Positions 23,776 to 34,657 are shown, counted from the first letter of the stretch. The stretch: 64,000 nt of DNA from Variovorax sp. PBL-E5 (GCF_901827185.1 NZ_LR594671.1:2418001-2482000); one strand, 5' to 3'. Program-made: numbers and translations. Notes: generated by a model from the sequence alone, not told the origin.

Positions 23776-24642
23776 TCATGCGGGCGATTGTCTCCGCATC
23801 CCGAAGGCCCGCCAGGCCATCGGCAGCATGTCGGCCTTGCCGAGGGTCGGGCGCCGCGAGAAGCTATCGCAGCCTTGCGCCTCGATCCGGTCGAGGATGC
23901 GCTGGCCGCCCTGCACGACGAAGCGCAGCTCCCAGCCCGCACGCCCCGGCAGCCGGTGCACCAGCGGCGCGCCCTCGCGCATCAGTGCGCGGGCCCAGGC
24001 CACTTCGGTCGCCACCAGTGCGATGGCGGCCGGCGGCGGCGCGGCGGGCGCGAGCGGCCTGAACGTCCTGAAGTCCCGGCCCGCCAGGCCGTGCATCGCG
24101 CTGTCGGCGCGCGGCAGATAGAAGCGGCCGCGCGGAAGATCGACGCTGAGGTCCTGCCAGAAGTTGATGAGCTGCAAGGCGCTGCAGATGGCATCGCTCT
24201 GCGCCAGCGCGATCGCGTCATCGACGCCGTAGAGATGCAGCAGCAGGCGGCCGACCGGGTTGGCCGAGCGGCGGCAATAGTCCAGCAGTCCACCGCGGTC
24301 GGCATAGCCGCTGCCGTCGCGCGTCTTCTCGATGTCCTGCATGAAGGCCGAGAGCAGATCGGCCAGCAACCGCTCGGGCAGCGCGAACGCGTGCATTGCC
24401 TGCGCGAGCGGACCGAACACGCCGGGCCAGCGCGCCGAAGGCGCCTTGCCGCGTGCCACGGCGCCGAGATCGGCGCGGAAGGCATGCAGGTCGTCGAGCC
24501 GCTGCGCCGGGTCGGCGTCGCCTTCGTCGGCGATGTCGTCGGCCGTGCGCGCGAAGCCGTAGATGGCGGCGATCGGCGGCCGCAATCGCGGTGGGCACAG
24601 CCAGGAGGCGACCGGAAAATTCTCGTAGTGGGTGGATGGCAC
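23776..24642 (-). CDS. hpnC: Hydroxysqualene synthase
   Basis: A 288-residue member of the squalene/phytoene synthase family. The HpnC-type N-terminus HYENFPVASWL is followed by the Asp-rich motif TADDIADEGD (about 33-42) and the second motif NFWQDLSVDLPRGRFYLP. HpnC converts presqualene diphosphate to hydroxysqualene. It uses a GTG start at 24642. It is the first gene of the hpnCDE operon and is divergent from kup with only 56 bp between. Confidence 0.92.
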   Translation of the reverse strand: MPSTHYENFPVASWLCPPRLRPPIAAIYGFARTADDIADEGDADPAQRLDDLHAFRADLGAVARGKAPSARWPGVFGPLAQAMHAFALPERLLADLLSAFMQDIEKTRDGSGYADRGGLLDYCRRSANPVGRLLLHLYGVDDAIALAQSDAICSALQLINFWQDLSVDLPRGRFYLPRADSAMHGLAGRDFRTFRPLAPAAPPPAAIALVATEVAWARALMREGAPLVHRLPGRAGWELRFVVQGGQRILDRIEAQGCDSFSRRPTLGKADMLPMAWRAFGMRRQSPA

Positions 24643-24698
24643 GCGGCGGATTGTGCGGCACGACCCGGTACGATCGGCCCCGCCAACGGCTCCATTCG

Positions 24699-26612
24699 AT
24701 GAACACGACGACGCAGAAACTGAATCCCGCGGATGCTGCGCCTCGTGCGCACGCCGGTCCCGCCCTGATGATCGCCGCGCTGGGCGTGGTCTTCGGGGAC
24801 ATCGGCACTTCGCCGCTCTATGCCTTCAAGGAGACGATGAACCCGGCGCACGGCGTGCCGTTCACGCCGCAGGCGGTGCTGGGGCTGCTGTCGCTGATCT
24901 TCTGGGGGTTGATGTTCGTCGTGACGCTGAAGTACGTGGTGTTCGTGTTGCGTGCCGACCACGACGGCGAGGGCGGCATCCTGGCGCTGCAGGCGCTGGC
25001 GCGCAACGCGGTCACCGGCCCGACGACCCGGCCCTGGGTCTGGCACGCGATCGGGCTGCTGGGCCTGGTCGGCGCCGCGATGTTCTATGGCGACAGCCTG
25101 ATCACGCCCGCCATCTCGGTCCTGTCGGCGGTCGAAGGGCTGGAGGTGGAGGCGCCGGGCCTGCAGCACTTCGTGATCCCGATCACGATGCTGATCCTGA
25201 TCGGCCTTTTCGCCGTGCAGCGCAAGGGCACCGGGGTGGTGGGCAAGGTGTTCGGCCCGGTGATGCTGCTGTGGTTTCTCGTGATCGCACTGGCGGGCCT
25301 GTGGCAGGTGCTGCGGCAGCCGCAGGTGCTGGCCGCGCTGGATCCGCGCTACGCGATCGGCTTCCTCGTGGTTCACCATGCGCAATCGCTCGCGGTGCTG
25401 GGCGCGGTCTTCCTGGCCTTCACCGGCGGCGAGGCGCTCTATGCGGACATGGGGCATTTCGGCGCGAAGCCGATCCGGCTGGCGTGGCTCTTCATCGCGC
25501 TGCCCGGGCTGGTGCTCAACTATTTCGGCCAGGGCGCGCTGGTGCTGGCGAATCCCGCGGCCATCGACAACCCCTTCTTCCGGCTCTTTCCTTCGTGGGC
25601 GGTGTTGCCGATGGTGGTGCTGGCCGCGATGGCCACGGTGATTGCGTCGCAGGCGGTCATCTCGGGCGCGTTCTCGCTCACGGCGCAGGCCATGCGCATG
25701 GCCTACCTGCCGCGCATGCGCGTGGTGCAGACCTCGGGCGACGCCATCGGACAGATCTACGTGCCTGGCATCAACTGGCTGCTGATGGTGGGCGTGCTGC
25801 TGCTGGTGCTGGGCTTTCGCAGTTCGAGCGCGCTGTCGGCGGCCTACGGCATCGCGGTCTCGATCACGATGGTCACCACCACGCTGCTGGCCGGCGTGGT
25901 GGCGTTCCGGCTCTGGCGCTGGAACCGCGTGGCGGTCGTGATCAGCGTGCTGCTGTTCGCGGTGGTCGACGTGACCTTCGTGATCGCCAACAGCCTCAAG
26001 ATCGCCGAAGGCGGCTGGATCACGCTGGCGGTGGCGGTGCTCGTGATGATCGTGTTCACCACCTGGGCCAAGGGCCGCCGCCTGGGGCTGGAGGCGGCGG
26101 AGGCGGAGCGCCTGCCGCTGGTGCCCTTCGTCGCGTCGCTGGCGGCCCATATGCCGCACCGGGTCAGGGGCACGGCTGTGTTCCTCAACGCGGATGCCGA
26201 TTCGGTGCCGCATGCGCTGCTGCACAACCTCAAGCACAACCAGGTGCTGCACGAACAGGTGATCGTGCTGCGCGTGCTGACCTGCGACACGCCGCGCGTC
26301 GACGCTCGCCTGCGCATCGAGGCCGAGCCGCTCGGCCACGGCGTGTGGGTCGTCACCGCGCGGCATGGCTACATGGAGCGGCCCGACGTGCCCGAATTCA
26401 TCCGTATCCTGGCCTACCAGAAGGGCCTGGCCTGCGATTCGATGACCACCTCGTACTTCGTTTCCCGTGCCTCGGTGGGCGACGAACAGTTGCCGGGCAT
26501 GAACCCGGTGCGCCGGGCCTTGTTCGGATGGATGCAGCGCAACGCCGGACGCGCGTCCGACTACTTCGAACTGCCCGGCAACCGGCTGGTCGAAATGGGA
26601 CAGCGGACTTAG
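24699..26612 (+). CDS. kup: Low-affinity potassium uptake protein Kup
   Basis: A 637-residue inner-membrane K+/H+ symporter of the KUP/HAK/KT family. The signature GVVFGDIGTSPLYAFKE is in the first helix, GGEALYADMGHFG in the fifth, and about twelve membrane helices are followed by a soluble C-terminal domain of about 180 residues. The length and ending (FELPGNRLVEMG) are normal. The start was chosen at the ATG that gives the standard short cytoplasmic leader; the open frame upstream is antisense to hpnC. Confidence 0.94.
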   Translation: MNTTTQKLNPADAAPRAHAGPALMIAALGVVFGDIGTSPLYAFKETMNPAHGVPFTPQAVLGLLSLIFWGLMFVVTLKYVVFVLRADHDGEGGILALQALARNAVTGPTTRPWVWHAIGLLGLVGAAMFYGDSLITPAISVLSAVEGLEVEAPGLQHFVIPITMLILIGLFAVQRKGTGVVGKVFGPVMLLWFLVIALAGLWQVLRQPQVLAALDPRYAIGFLVVHHAQSLAVLGAVFLAFTGGEALYADMGHFGAKPIRLAWLFIALPGLVLNYFGQGALVLANPAAIDNPFFRLFPSWAVLPMVVLAAMATVIASQAVISGAFSLTAQAMRMAYLPRMRVVQTSGDAIGQIYVPGINWLLMVGVLLLVLGFRSSSALSAAYGIAVSITMVTTTLLAGVVAFRLWRWNRVAVVISVLLFAVVDVTFVIANSLKIAEGGWITLAVAVLVMIVFTTWAKGRRLGLEAAEAERLPLVPFVASLAAHMPHRVRGTAVFLNADADSVPHALLHNLKHNQVLHEQVIVLRVLTCDTPRVDARLRIEAEPLGHGVWVVTARHGYMERPDVPEFIRILAYQKGLACDSMTTSYFVSRASVGDEQLPGMNPVRRALFGWMQRNAGRASDYFELPGNRLVEMGQRT

Positions 26613-26632
26613 CGACGCCGCGCAGGCTGTCA

Positions 26633-26661
26633 TTGACAGCGATTGGCGTATACCCTAGATT
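26633..26661 (+). promoter_or_regulatory. Sigma70 promoter of the RND efflux operon
   Basis: TTGACA (26633-26638), a 17-bp spacer and TAGATT (26656-26661) form a strong -35/-10 pair upstream of the adaptor gene. Transcription would begin near 26668, about 45 bp before the ATG. Confidence 0.7.
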
Positions 26662-26672
26662 ACTAACCGGCT

Positions 26673-26686
26673 GGTCATTAATGACC
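26673..26686. promoter_or_regulatory. Palindromic operator GGTCATTAATGACC
   Basis: A perfect 14-bp palindrome lies directly downstream of the predicted transcription start of the RND operon, a standard repressor position. TetR-family repressors of RND pumps bind sites of this kind; no such gene is adjacent in the window. Confidence 0.6.
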
Positions 26687-26711
26687 CCGTTCGGCTTTTC
26701 AAGGGTGTTCC

Positions 26712-27884
26712 ATGACCGCGTCGCTTTTCTCTCCGACTCACCCCCGCGCCTGGCTGTTGCTGGCCGTCCTCGCGCTGGCCGGCTGCTCGCGGCCGCCTGC
26801 CGCCGAGGAGCCGGTGCGCGCGGTCAAGGTCATGGCCGTCGGTACCAGCGCCTATGGCACCGAGCCGGAGTTTTCCGGGCAGGTGCAGGCGCGCATCGAA
26901 TCCGGCCTCGGCTTCCGGGTGGCCGGCAAGATCACGCGCCGGCAGGTCGACCTCGGCCAGCACGTGCAGGCGGGCCAGGTGCTGGCGCAGCTCGACCCTC
27001 AGGACTTTCGGCTCGCTGCCGAGGCCGCGCGTGCGCAGCAGGCCGCCGCGCTGACCAACCGCGACCTGGCGGCCGCGGACCTCAAGCGCTATCGCCAATT
27101 GCTCGAGCAGAAATTCATCAGCGGCGCCGACCTGGAAAAGCGCGAGACCACCTACAAGGCCGCGCAGGCCCAACTGGAGCAGGCGCAGGCGCAGCTGAGC
27201 TCGCAGGGCAACCAGGCCGCCTACACGACGCTGGTGGCCGATGTTCCCGGCATCGTGACCGCGGTCCAGGCAGAGCCGGGGCAGGTCGTCTCGGCCGGCA
27301 TGCCGGTGCTGCGCATCGCTCAGGACGGCGCGCGCGACGTGGTGTTCGCCGTGCCCGAAGACCGCGCGGCGCTCATCAAGCCGGGTTCACCCGTCAGCGT
27401 GCGCGGCTGGGCCGGCGGCAGCGCGCTCGAGGGCAAGGTGCGTGAAGTGGCGGCCAGCGCCGATGCCGTCACGCGCACCTATGCGGTCAAGGTGGCGATC
27501 GATCCGGCGACAGCGCCGGCGCTGGGTGCGACGGTCTACGCACGGCCGCAGGCGCTGTCGCACGCCGGCGCGCCGGTGCTGAAGCTGCCGACCAGCGCGC
27601 TGCGCCAGGAAGGAAAGGGCACGGCGGTCTGGGTGCTCGACAAGGACAGCATGACCGTGCGTTCGCAGCCGGTCCAGGTCGCGACCGCCGACGGCAACGA
27701 CGCGGTGATCGCCGAAGGCATCGAGCCGGGCATGCTGGTGGTGGTGGCCGGCGTGCACGTGCTGTCGCCGGGGCAGAAGGTGTCGATCTACCGGGAAAAG
27801 TCGGCCACAGCGCCGGCGGGCCCGGCGCAGCAGGACGGCAGGATGCCGGCACCCGCGACCGCTGCTGCGGTCGCCCTGCGCTGA
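26712..27884 (+). CDS. RND efflux periplasmic adaptor (membrane fusion lipoprotein)
   Basis: A 390-residue HlyD/AcrA-type adaptor linking the inner-membrane pump to an outer-membrane channel. The N-terminus has a lipoprotein signal with lipobox LALAGC (Cys about residue 19). A biotinyl-lipoyl-like half appears at GRQVDLGQHVQAGQVLAQLDP-like sequence, followed by a helical hairpin and barrel domains. It is followed 10 bases later by its RND permease. No outer-membrane factor gene is present, so the pump probably uses a shared TolC/OprM channel. Confidence 0.9.
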   Translation: MTASLFSPTHPRAWLLLAVLALAGCSRPPAAEEPVRAVKVMAVGTSAYGTEPEFSGQVQARIESGLGFRVAGKITRRQVDLGQHVQAGQVLAQLDPQDFRLAAEAARAQQAAALTNRDLAAADLKRYRQLLEQKFISGADLEKRETTYKAAQAQLEQAQAQLSSQGNQAAYTTLVADVPGIVTAVQAEPGQVVSAGMPVLRIAQDGARDVVFAVPEDRAALIKPGSPVSVRGWAGGSALEGKVREVAASADAVTRTYAVKVAIDPATAPALGATVYARPQALSHAGAPVLKLPTSALRQEGKGTAVWVLDKDSMTVRSQPVQVATADGNDAVIAEGIEPGMLVVVAGVHVLSPGQKVSIYREKSATAPAGPAQQDGRMPAPATAAAVALR

Positions 27885-27894
27885 GTCCGCGTTC

Positions 27895-30800
27895 ATGAGC
27901 TCGCAGACCGCCGAGACCGGCAAGCCCGGCTTCAATCTCTCGAAATGGGCGCTCGACCATGCGCCGCTCACGCGCTACCTGATGGTGGTGCTGATCGTGC
28001 TGGGCTTCGCGTCCTACTTCCAGCTCGGGCAGGACGAGGATCCGCCGTTCACCTTCCGTGCGATGGTGATCCGCACCTACTGGCCCGGCGCGACCGCGCA
28101 GCAGATGGCCGAGCAGGTGACGGACAAGCTCGAGCGCACGCTGCAGGAAGCACCCTATGCGGACAAGATCCGCAGCTACTCCAAGCCCGGCGAGTCGCAG
28201 ATCATCTTCGAGATCAAGGATTCGTCGAAGTCGGCCGACGTGCCGAACGTCTGGTACACGGTGCGCAAGGACATCGGCGACATGCGCAGCACCTTGCCGG
28301 CGGGCATCCAGGGGCCGTTCTTCAACGACGATTTCGGCGATGTCTACGGCGTGATCTACGCGCTGGAAGGCGACGGCTTCAGCTATGCCGAGCTCAAGAC
28401 CTTTTCCGACGACGTGCGTCAGCGGCTGCTGCGCGTGAAGGACGTCGCCAAGGTCGATCCGTTCGGCATCCAGGACGAGAAGGTGTACGTCGAGGTGTCG
28501 CAAAAGCGCGTGGCGCAGCTCGGGCTGGACTTCAATGCGGTGCTGGCGCAGATCGGATCGCAGAACGCGGTCGAGAGCGCGGGCACCATCCAGTCGCCGC
28601 AGGACGTGGTGCAGGTGCGCGTTGCCGGGCAGTTCACCAGCGTCGAGCAGCTGCGCGCGATGCCGATCCGGGGCAGTTCCGGCAACCAGTTGCGCCTGGG
28701 CGACATCGCTGACATCCACCGCGGCTACGTCGATCCGCCGGCGGTCAAGGTGCGGCACCAGGGCAACGAGGTGATCGCGCTCGGCGTCTCGATGGCCAAG
28801 GGCGGCGACATCATCGCGCTCGGCAAGGCGCTGAAGCTCGCCACGGCCGGCATCCAGAAACAGTTGCCGGTCGGCGTGAACCTCGCGCAGGTGCAGGACC
28901 AGCCGGTGTCGGTCGCCGACTCGGTCAACGAATTCGTCGGCGTGCTGATCGAGGCGGTGGCCATCGTGCTGGCCGTGAGCTTCATCGCGCTCGGGCTGCA
29001 CAAGGGCGGGCGCTTCGGCTGGTACGTCGACATCCGGCCCGGGCTGGTGGTGGCGATCACCATTCCGCTGGTGCTGGCCGTGACCTTCCTGGCCATGAAC
29101 TACTTCGGCATCGGGCTGCACAAGATATCGCTCGGCTCGCTGATCATCGCGCTCGGCCTCTTGGTCGACGACGCGATCATCGCGGTCGAGATGATGGTGC
29201 GCAAGATGGAGGAAGGCTACGACAAGGTGCGCGCCGCCACCTTCGCCTACGACGTGACGGCCAAGCCGATGCTCACGGGCACGCTGATCACGGCGGCCGG
29301 CTTCCTGCCGATCGGCCTTGCGAAATCGGTGACGGGCGAATACACCTTCGCGATCTTCGCGGTCACGGTGATCGCGCTGGTGCTGAGCTGGATCGTCTCG
29401 GTGTACTTCGTGCCCTACCTCGGCACGCTGCTGCTCAAGGTCAAGCCGCACGACCCCGAAGCGCCGCCGCACGAACTCTTCGACACGCCCTTCTACAACA
29501 CCTTCCGCCGCATGGTGAACGGGTGCGTGGAACACCGCTGGCTCACCATCGGCGCGACGCTGCTGACCTTTGCGCTCGGCATCGCCGGCATGGGCCGCGT
29601 GCAGCAGCAGTTCTTTCCCGATTCGAGCCGGCCCGAGATCCTGGTCGAACTGTGGTTTCCTGAAGGCACCTCCTTCGCGGCCAACGAGCAGGTGGCCAAA
29701 CGGGTCGAGGCGCGGCTGCTGAAAGAGGAAGGCATCGCCACTGTCACCAGCTGGATCGGATCCGGCGTGCCGCGCTTCTATCTGCCGCTGGACCAGGTTT
29801 TCCCGCAGAGCAACGTGTCGCAGATGATCGTGCTGGCCAAGGACTTGAAGGTGCGCGAGACGCTGCGCATCAAGCTGCCGGCCGTGCTCGCAGAGGAGGC
29901 GCCCGAGGCGCGCGGCCGCGTCAAGCTGCTGCCCAACGGGCCGCCGGTGCCGTACCCGGTGCAGTTCCGCGTGATCGGCACCGACCCCGCCCAGCTGCGT
30001 GTGCATGCCGACGAGGTGAAGGCGGTGATGCGCGGCAACCCCAACATGCGCGGCGTCAACGACAACTGGAACGAGTCGGTGAAAGTGATCCGCCTGGACG
30101 TCGACCAGGCCAAGGCGCGCGCACTCGGCGTGACGAGCCAGGCGATCGCGCAGGCCTCGCGCACCATGTTCAGCGGCACGACGGTCGGCCAGTACCGCGA
30201 GAACGATCTGCTGATCGACATCGTGCTGCGGCAGTCGCCCGACGAGCGCGAGGCGATCTCGGACATCGGCAATGCCTACCTGCCGACCAGTTCGGGCGCG
30301 TCGATTCCGCTGGCGCAGATCGCCAGGGCGGTCTTCACCTGGGAGCCCGGCGTGATGTGGCGCCAGAACCGCGACTACGCGATCACCGTGCAGGGCGACA
30401 TCGTCGAAGGGCTTCAGGGCGCGACCGTCACCGGCCAGCTGCTGCCGAAGCTGCGCGAACTCGAAGCCAAATGGCATGCCGACGGCGACGGCGCCTACCG
30501 CATCGAGGTCGCCGGTGCGGTCGAGGAGAGCAGCAAGGGCTCGGCCTCGATCGTGGCCGGCGTGCCGATCATGCTGTTCCTGGTGTTCACGCTGCTGATG
30601 CTGCAGCTGCACAGCTTCAGCCGTTCGCTGCTGGTGTTCATCACCGGGCCGCTGGGCATTGCCGGCGTGGCGATGGCGTTGCTGGTGCTGGACCGGCCCT
30701 TCGGCTTCGTCGCGCTGCTCGGCGTGATCGCACTGATGGGGATGATCCAGCGCAACGCCGTGATCCTGATCGACCAGATCGAGCACGACCGCGCGGCCGG

Positions 30801-31059
30801 CGTGCCGACCTGGGACGCCATCGTCGAATCCGCGGTGCGGCGGCTGCGGCCGATCGTGCTGACCGCGGCGGCGGCGGTGCTGGCGATGATCCCGCTGTCG
30901 CGCAGCGTGTTCTGGGGGCCGATGGCGGTCGCGATCATGGGCGGGCTGATCGTCGCCACTGTGCTGACGCTGCTGGCATTGCCTGCGATGTATGCCGCCT
31001 GGTTCCGGGTCCGGCGCGAGGGTGAGGTGCAGCCGGAAGAGGGTCTGGTTAGCGTTTAA
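27895..31059 (+). CDS. RND efflux permease (HAE1 family)
   Basis: A 1054-residue proton-driven efflux pump of the AcrB/MexB superfamily with twelve membrane helices and two large periplasmic loops. The proton-relay Asp pair is seen in ALGLLVDDAIIAVE, and the late helices carry MGMIQRNAVILIDQIE, the family counterpart of GLVVKNAILIVE. Homologues of this branch export biocides, dyes or organic compounds. It is co-transcribed with the adaptor from the promoter at 26.63 kb. Substrates cannot be read from sequence. Confidence 0.92.
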   Translation: MSSQTAETGKPGFNLSKWALDHAPLTRYLMVVLIVLGFASYFQLGQDEDPPFTFRAMVIRTYWPGATAQQMAEQVTDKLERTLQEAPYADKIRSYSKPGESQIIFEIKDSSKSADVPNVWYTVRKDIGDMRSTLPAGIQGPFFNDDFGDVYGVIYALEGDGFSYAELKTFSDDVRQRLLRVKDVAKVDPFGIQDEKVYVEVSQKRVAQLGLDFNAVLAQIGSQNAVESAGTIQSPQDVVQVRVAGQFTSVEQLRAMPIRGSSGNQLRLGDIADIHRGYVDPPAVKVRHQGNEVIALGVSMAKGGDIIALGKALKLATAGIQKQLPVGVNLAQVQDQPVSVADSVNEFVGVLIEAVAIVLAVSFIALGLHKGGRFGWYVDIRPGLVVAITIPLVLAVTFLAMNYFGIGLHKISLGSLIIALGLLVDDAIIAVEMMVRKMEEGYDKVRAATFAYDVTAKPMLTGTLITAAGFLPIGLAKSVTGEYTFAIFAVTVIALVLSWIVSVYFVPYLGTLLLKVKPHDPEAPPHELFDTPFYNTFRRMVNGCVEHRWLTIGATLLTFALGIAGMGRVQQQFFPDSSRPEILVELWFPEGTSFAANEQVAKRVEARLLKEEGIATVTSWIGSGVPRFYLPLDQVFPQSNVSQMIVLAKDLKVRETLRIKLPAVLAEEAPEARGRVKLLPNGPPVPYPVQFRVIGTDPAQLRVHADEVKAVMRGNPNMRGVNDNWNESVKVIRLDVDQAKARALGVTSQAIAQASRTMFSGTTVGQYRENDLLIDIVLRQSPDEREAISDIGNAYLPTSSGASIPLAQIARAVFTWEPGVMWRQNRDYAITVQGDIVEGLQGATVTGQLLPKLRELEAKWHADGDGAYRIEVAGAVEESSKGSASIVAGVPIMLFLVFTLLMLQLHSFSRSLLVFITGPLGIAGVAMALLVLDRPFGFVALLGVIALMGMIQRNAVILIDQIEHDRAAGVPTWDAIVESAVRRLRPIVLTAAAAVLAMIPLSRSVFWGPMAVAIMGGLIVATVLTLLALPAMYAAWFRVRREGEVQPEEGLVSV

Positions 31060-31087
31060 AATGCGCGGTTGCCTGAAATACGGGACC

Positions 31088-31174
31088 GCGCGGGTGGCGA
31101 AATTGGTAGACGCACCAGGTTTAGGTCCTGACGCCAGCAATGGCGTGCCGGTTCGAGTCCGGCCCCGCGCACCA
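31088..31174 (+). tRNA. tRNA-Leu (anticodon UAG)
   Basis: An 87-base tRNA with acceptor stem GCGCGGG/CCCGCGC, a D-arm GAAATTGGTAGACGC typical of leucine tRNAs, anticodon loop TTTAGGT (TAG), a long variable arm and T-arm GGTTCGAGTCC. CCA is encoded. The outermost anticodon-stem pair is a C/A mismatch. A TAAAAT box at 31057 could be its -10. It lies between the RND operon and tig. Confidence 0.95.
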
Positions 31175-31203
31175 GACACAGACCCTCACAAGGAAGACAC
31201 AAA

Positions 31204-32517
31204 ATGACCGTGAACGTTGAAACCCTCGAGAAGCTCGAACGCAAGATCACGCTGACCTTGCCCGTCGGCACCATCCAGTCCGAGGTCGATTCGCGCCTCA
31301 AGAAGCTGGCCCGCACCGTCAAGATGGACGGCTTTCGTCCAGGCAAGGTGCCGATGAACGTCGTGGCCCAGCGCTACGGTTATACCGTCCACTACGAGGT
31401 CATGAACGACAAGGTCGGCGAGGCCTTCTCGCAGGCGGCCAACGAAGCCAAGCTGCGCGTCGCCGGTCAGCCGCGCATCACCGAGAAGGAAGACTCGCCC
31501 GAAGGCGAACTCGCGTTCGACGCCGTCTTCGAGGTCTTCCCCGACGTCAAGATCAGCGACCTGTCCGCAGCCGTTGTCGACAAGCTCAGCGCCGACGTGG
31601 GCGACGAGGCGATCGACAAGACGCTCGACATCCTGCGCAAGCAGCGCCGCACCTTCGCGCAGCGCGCGCAGGACGCCGCCGCGCAGAACGACGACCGCGT
31701 CACGGTCGATTTCGAAGGCAAGATCGACGGCGAACCCTTCCAGGGCGGCAAGGCCGAGGACTTCCAATTCATCATCGGCGAAGGCCAGATGCTCAAGGAA
31801 TTCGAGGACGCGGTGCGCGGTCTCAAGGCCGGCGACAGCCGCACCTTCCCGCTCTCGTTCCCCGCCGACTACCACGGCAAGGACGTGGCCGGCAAGCAGG
31901 CCGACTTCATGGTCACCGTGAAGAAGATCGAGTCCACCCACCTGCCCGAAGTCAACGAGCAGCTCGCCAAGTCGCTCGGCATCGCCGAAGCCACGGTCGA
32001 GGGCTTGCGCGCCGACATCAAGCGCAACCTGGAGCGCGAAGTCAAGTTCCGCCTGCTGGCCCGCAACAAGAACGCGGTGATGGACACGCTGATCGCCAAC
32101 GCCGAACTCGACCTGCCGAAGTCGAGCGTGCAGGCCGAGGTCGACCGCATGGTCGAGGGCGCGCGCGCCGAACTCAAGCAGCGCGGCATCAAGGATGCCG
32201 ACAAGGCGCCGATCCCCGACGACGTGTTCCGCCCGCAGGCCGAGCGCCGCGTGCGCCTGGGCCTGGTGGTGGCCGAGCTGGTGCGCGCCAACAACCTGCA
32301 GGCCAAGCCGGAGCAGATCAAGGCCCACATCGACGAACTCGCGGCCAGCTATGAGAAGCCGGCCGACGTGGTGCGCTGGTATTTCAGCGACAACCGCCGG
32401 CTGGCCGAGGTCGAGGCGGTCGTGATCGAGAACAACGTGACGGATTTCGTGCTCGGCAAGGCCAAGGTCAATGCCAAGTCGGTGTCCTTCGACGAGCTGA
32501 TGGCGCAACAGGGCTGA
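31204..32517 (+). CDS. tig: Trigger factor
   Basis: A 437-residue ribosome-associated chaperone and peptidyl-prolyl isomerase. The N-terminal ribosome-binding domain has the signature GFRPGKVP (E. coli GFRKGKVP), the FKBP-type domain starts near [16 protein letters not shown] at about residue 165, and the long helical C-terminal domain follows. The ATG has an AGGAAG ribosome site. The tig-clpP-clpX-lon order is conserved across proteobacteria. Confidence 0.96.
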   Translation: MTVNVETLEKLERKITLTLPVGTIQSEVDSRLKKLARTVKMDGFRPGKVPMNVVAQRYGYTVHYEVMNDKVGEAFSQAANEAKLRVAGQPRITEKEDSPEGELAFDAVFEVFPDVKISDLSAAVVDKLSADVGDEAIDKTLDILRKQRRTFAQRAQDAAAQNDDRVTVDFEGKIDGEPFQGGKAEDFQFIIGEGQMLKEFEDAVRGLKAGDSRTFPLSFPADYHGKDVAGKQADFMVTVKKIESTHLPEVNEQLAKSLGIAEATVEGLRADIKRNLEREVKFRLLARNKNAVMDTLIANAELDLPKSSVQAEVDRMVEGARAELKQRGIKDADKAPIPDDVFRPQAERRVRLGLVVAELVRANNLQAKPEQIKAHIDELAASYEKPADVVRWYFSDNRRLAEVEAVVIENNVTDFVLGKAKVNAKSVSFDELMAQQG

Positions 32518-32546
32518 GCACGCCGGCCGGCCTGCGATCCATGGGG

Positions 32547-32574
32547 CTTGTGCTTTGCAGCACGAGCCCCATGT
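32547..32574 (+). promoter_or_regulatory. Sigma32-type heat-shock promoter of clpP
   Basis: CTTGTGC (32547-32553), a 13-bp spacer and CCCCATGT (32567-32574) match the RpoH consensus CTTGAAA / CCCCATnT, the -10 perfectly. Transcription would start about 30 bp before the clpP ATG. The same bases form a long hairpin (32541-32572). Confidence 0.65.
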
Positions 32575-32611
32575 CGTCTGGGTACAGTACCAACCCCTCT
32601 GGAGAGCAAAC

Positions 32612-33220
32612 ATGAGCGCACAGGAAATTCAGGGCCTCGGCATGGTTCCGATGGTCATCGAGCAATCGGGTCGCGGCGAGCGGTCCTATGACATCTATTC
32701 GCGCCTGCTCAAGGAGCGTGTGATCTTCCTGGTCGGCGAAGTCAACGACCAGACCGCCAACCTCGTGGTCGCGCAGCTGCTGTTCCTGGAGAGCGAGAAC
32801 CCCGACAAGGACATCTCGTTCTACATCAACTCCCCCGGCGGCAGCGTGAGCGCCGGCATGGCGATCTACGACACCATGCAGTTCATCAAGCCCGACGTGT
32901 CGACGCTGTGCATCGGCTTCGCGGCGAGCATGGGCGCCTTCCTGCTGGCGGCCGGCGAGAAGGGCAAGCGTTTTTCGCTGCCCAATTCGAAGGTCATGAT
33001 CCACCAGGTGCTCGGCGGCGCCCGCGGGCAGGCCACCGACATCGAGATCCACGCACGCGACATCCTCAAGACGCGCGAGCAGATGAACCGGATCCTGGCC
33101 GAGCGCACCGGCCAGTCGCTGGAGAAGATCGCGCGCGACACCGAACGCGATTACTTCCTGACCGCGGACGAATCCAAGGAATACGGCCTGATCGACCAAG
33201 TGATCGCCAAGCGCAGTTGA
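32612..33220 (+). CDS. clpP: ATP-dependent Clp protease proteolytic subunit
   Basis: A 202-residue serine protease that assembles into a double heptamer and degrades proteins fed by ClpX or ClpA. The catalytic Ser is in [11 protein letters not shown] (about residue 106), the His in MIHQ (about 131) and the Asp near the C-terminus. The ATG at 32612 is preceded by GGAGAG. It lies between tig and clpX, with a heat-shock-type promoter upstream and a strong terminator-like hairpin downstream. Confidence 0.96.
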   Translation: MSAQEIQGLGMVPMVIEQSGRGERSYDIYSRLLKERVIFLVGEVNDQTANLVVAQLLFLESENPDKDISFYINSPGGSVSAGMAIYDTMQFIKPDVSTLCIGFAASMGAFLLAAGEKGKRFSLPNSKVMIHQVLGGARGQATDIEIHARDILKTREQMNRILAERTGQSLEKIARDTERDYFLTADESKEYGLIDQVIAKRS

Positions 33221-33251
33221 GTTCCAAGGCGCTGCGGCGTCCCGGCAACAG

Positions 33252-33286
33252 CGGCGTTTTCCACACGGAGAACGCCGTTTTTGTTT
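33252..33286 (+). terminator. Rho-independent terminator between clpP and clpX
   Basis: CGGCGTTTTCC pairs with GGAGAACGCCG around an ACAC loop (11 pairs, one T-G wobble), followed by TTTTTGTTT. It would end or attenuate clpP transcription only 40 bp before the clpX ATG, so clpX may rely on read-through. Confidence 0.75.
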
Positions 33287-33325
33287 CGCTATCATTGCTA
33301 CACCCCTGTTACGAGGCATTTGCCC

Positions 33326-34591
<1,266 letters not shown>

Positions 34592-34657
34592 GTGAACTTC
34601 GGGCCGGCCGCTTCCCTCCGGGCGTCCGGCGTCTTCGGCGAATACCGTGTCCGCAGG

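Noticed and set aside
27487..31179. Antisense open frame opposite the RND pump and tRNA-Leu
   Set aside because: The translation is His/Arg/Asp-rich without domains and runs through a tRNA gene. The plus-strand RND genes are certain.
32541..32572. Hairpin after tig as a rho-independent terminator
   Set aside because: The stem is strong but no T-tract follows, and the bases fit a sigma32 promoter for clpP better. It was reported as promoter with a hairpin note.
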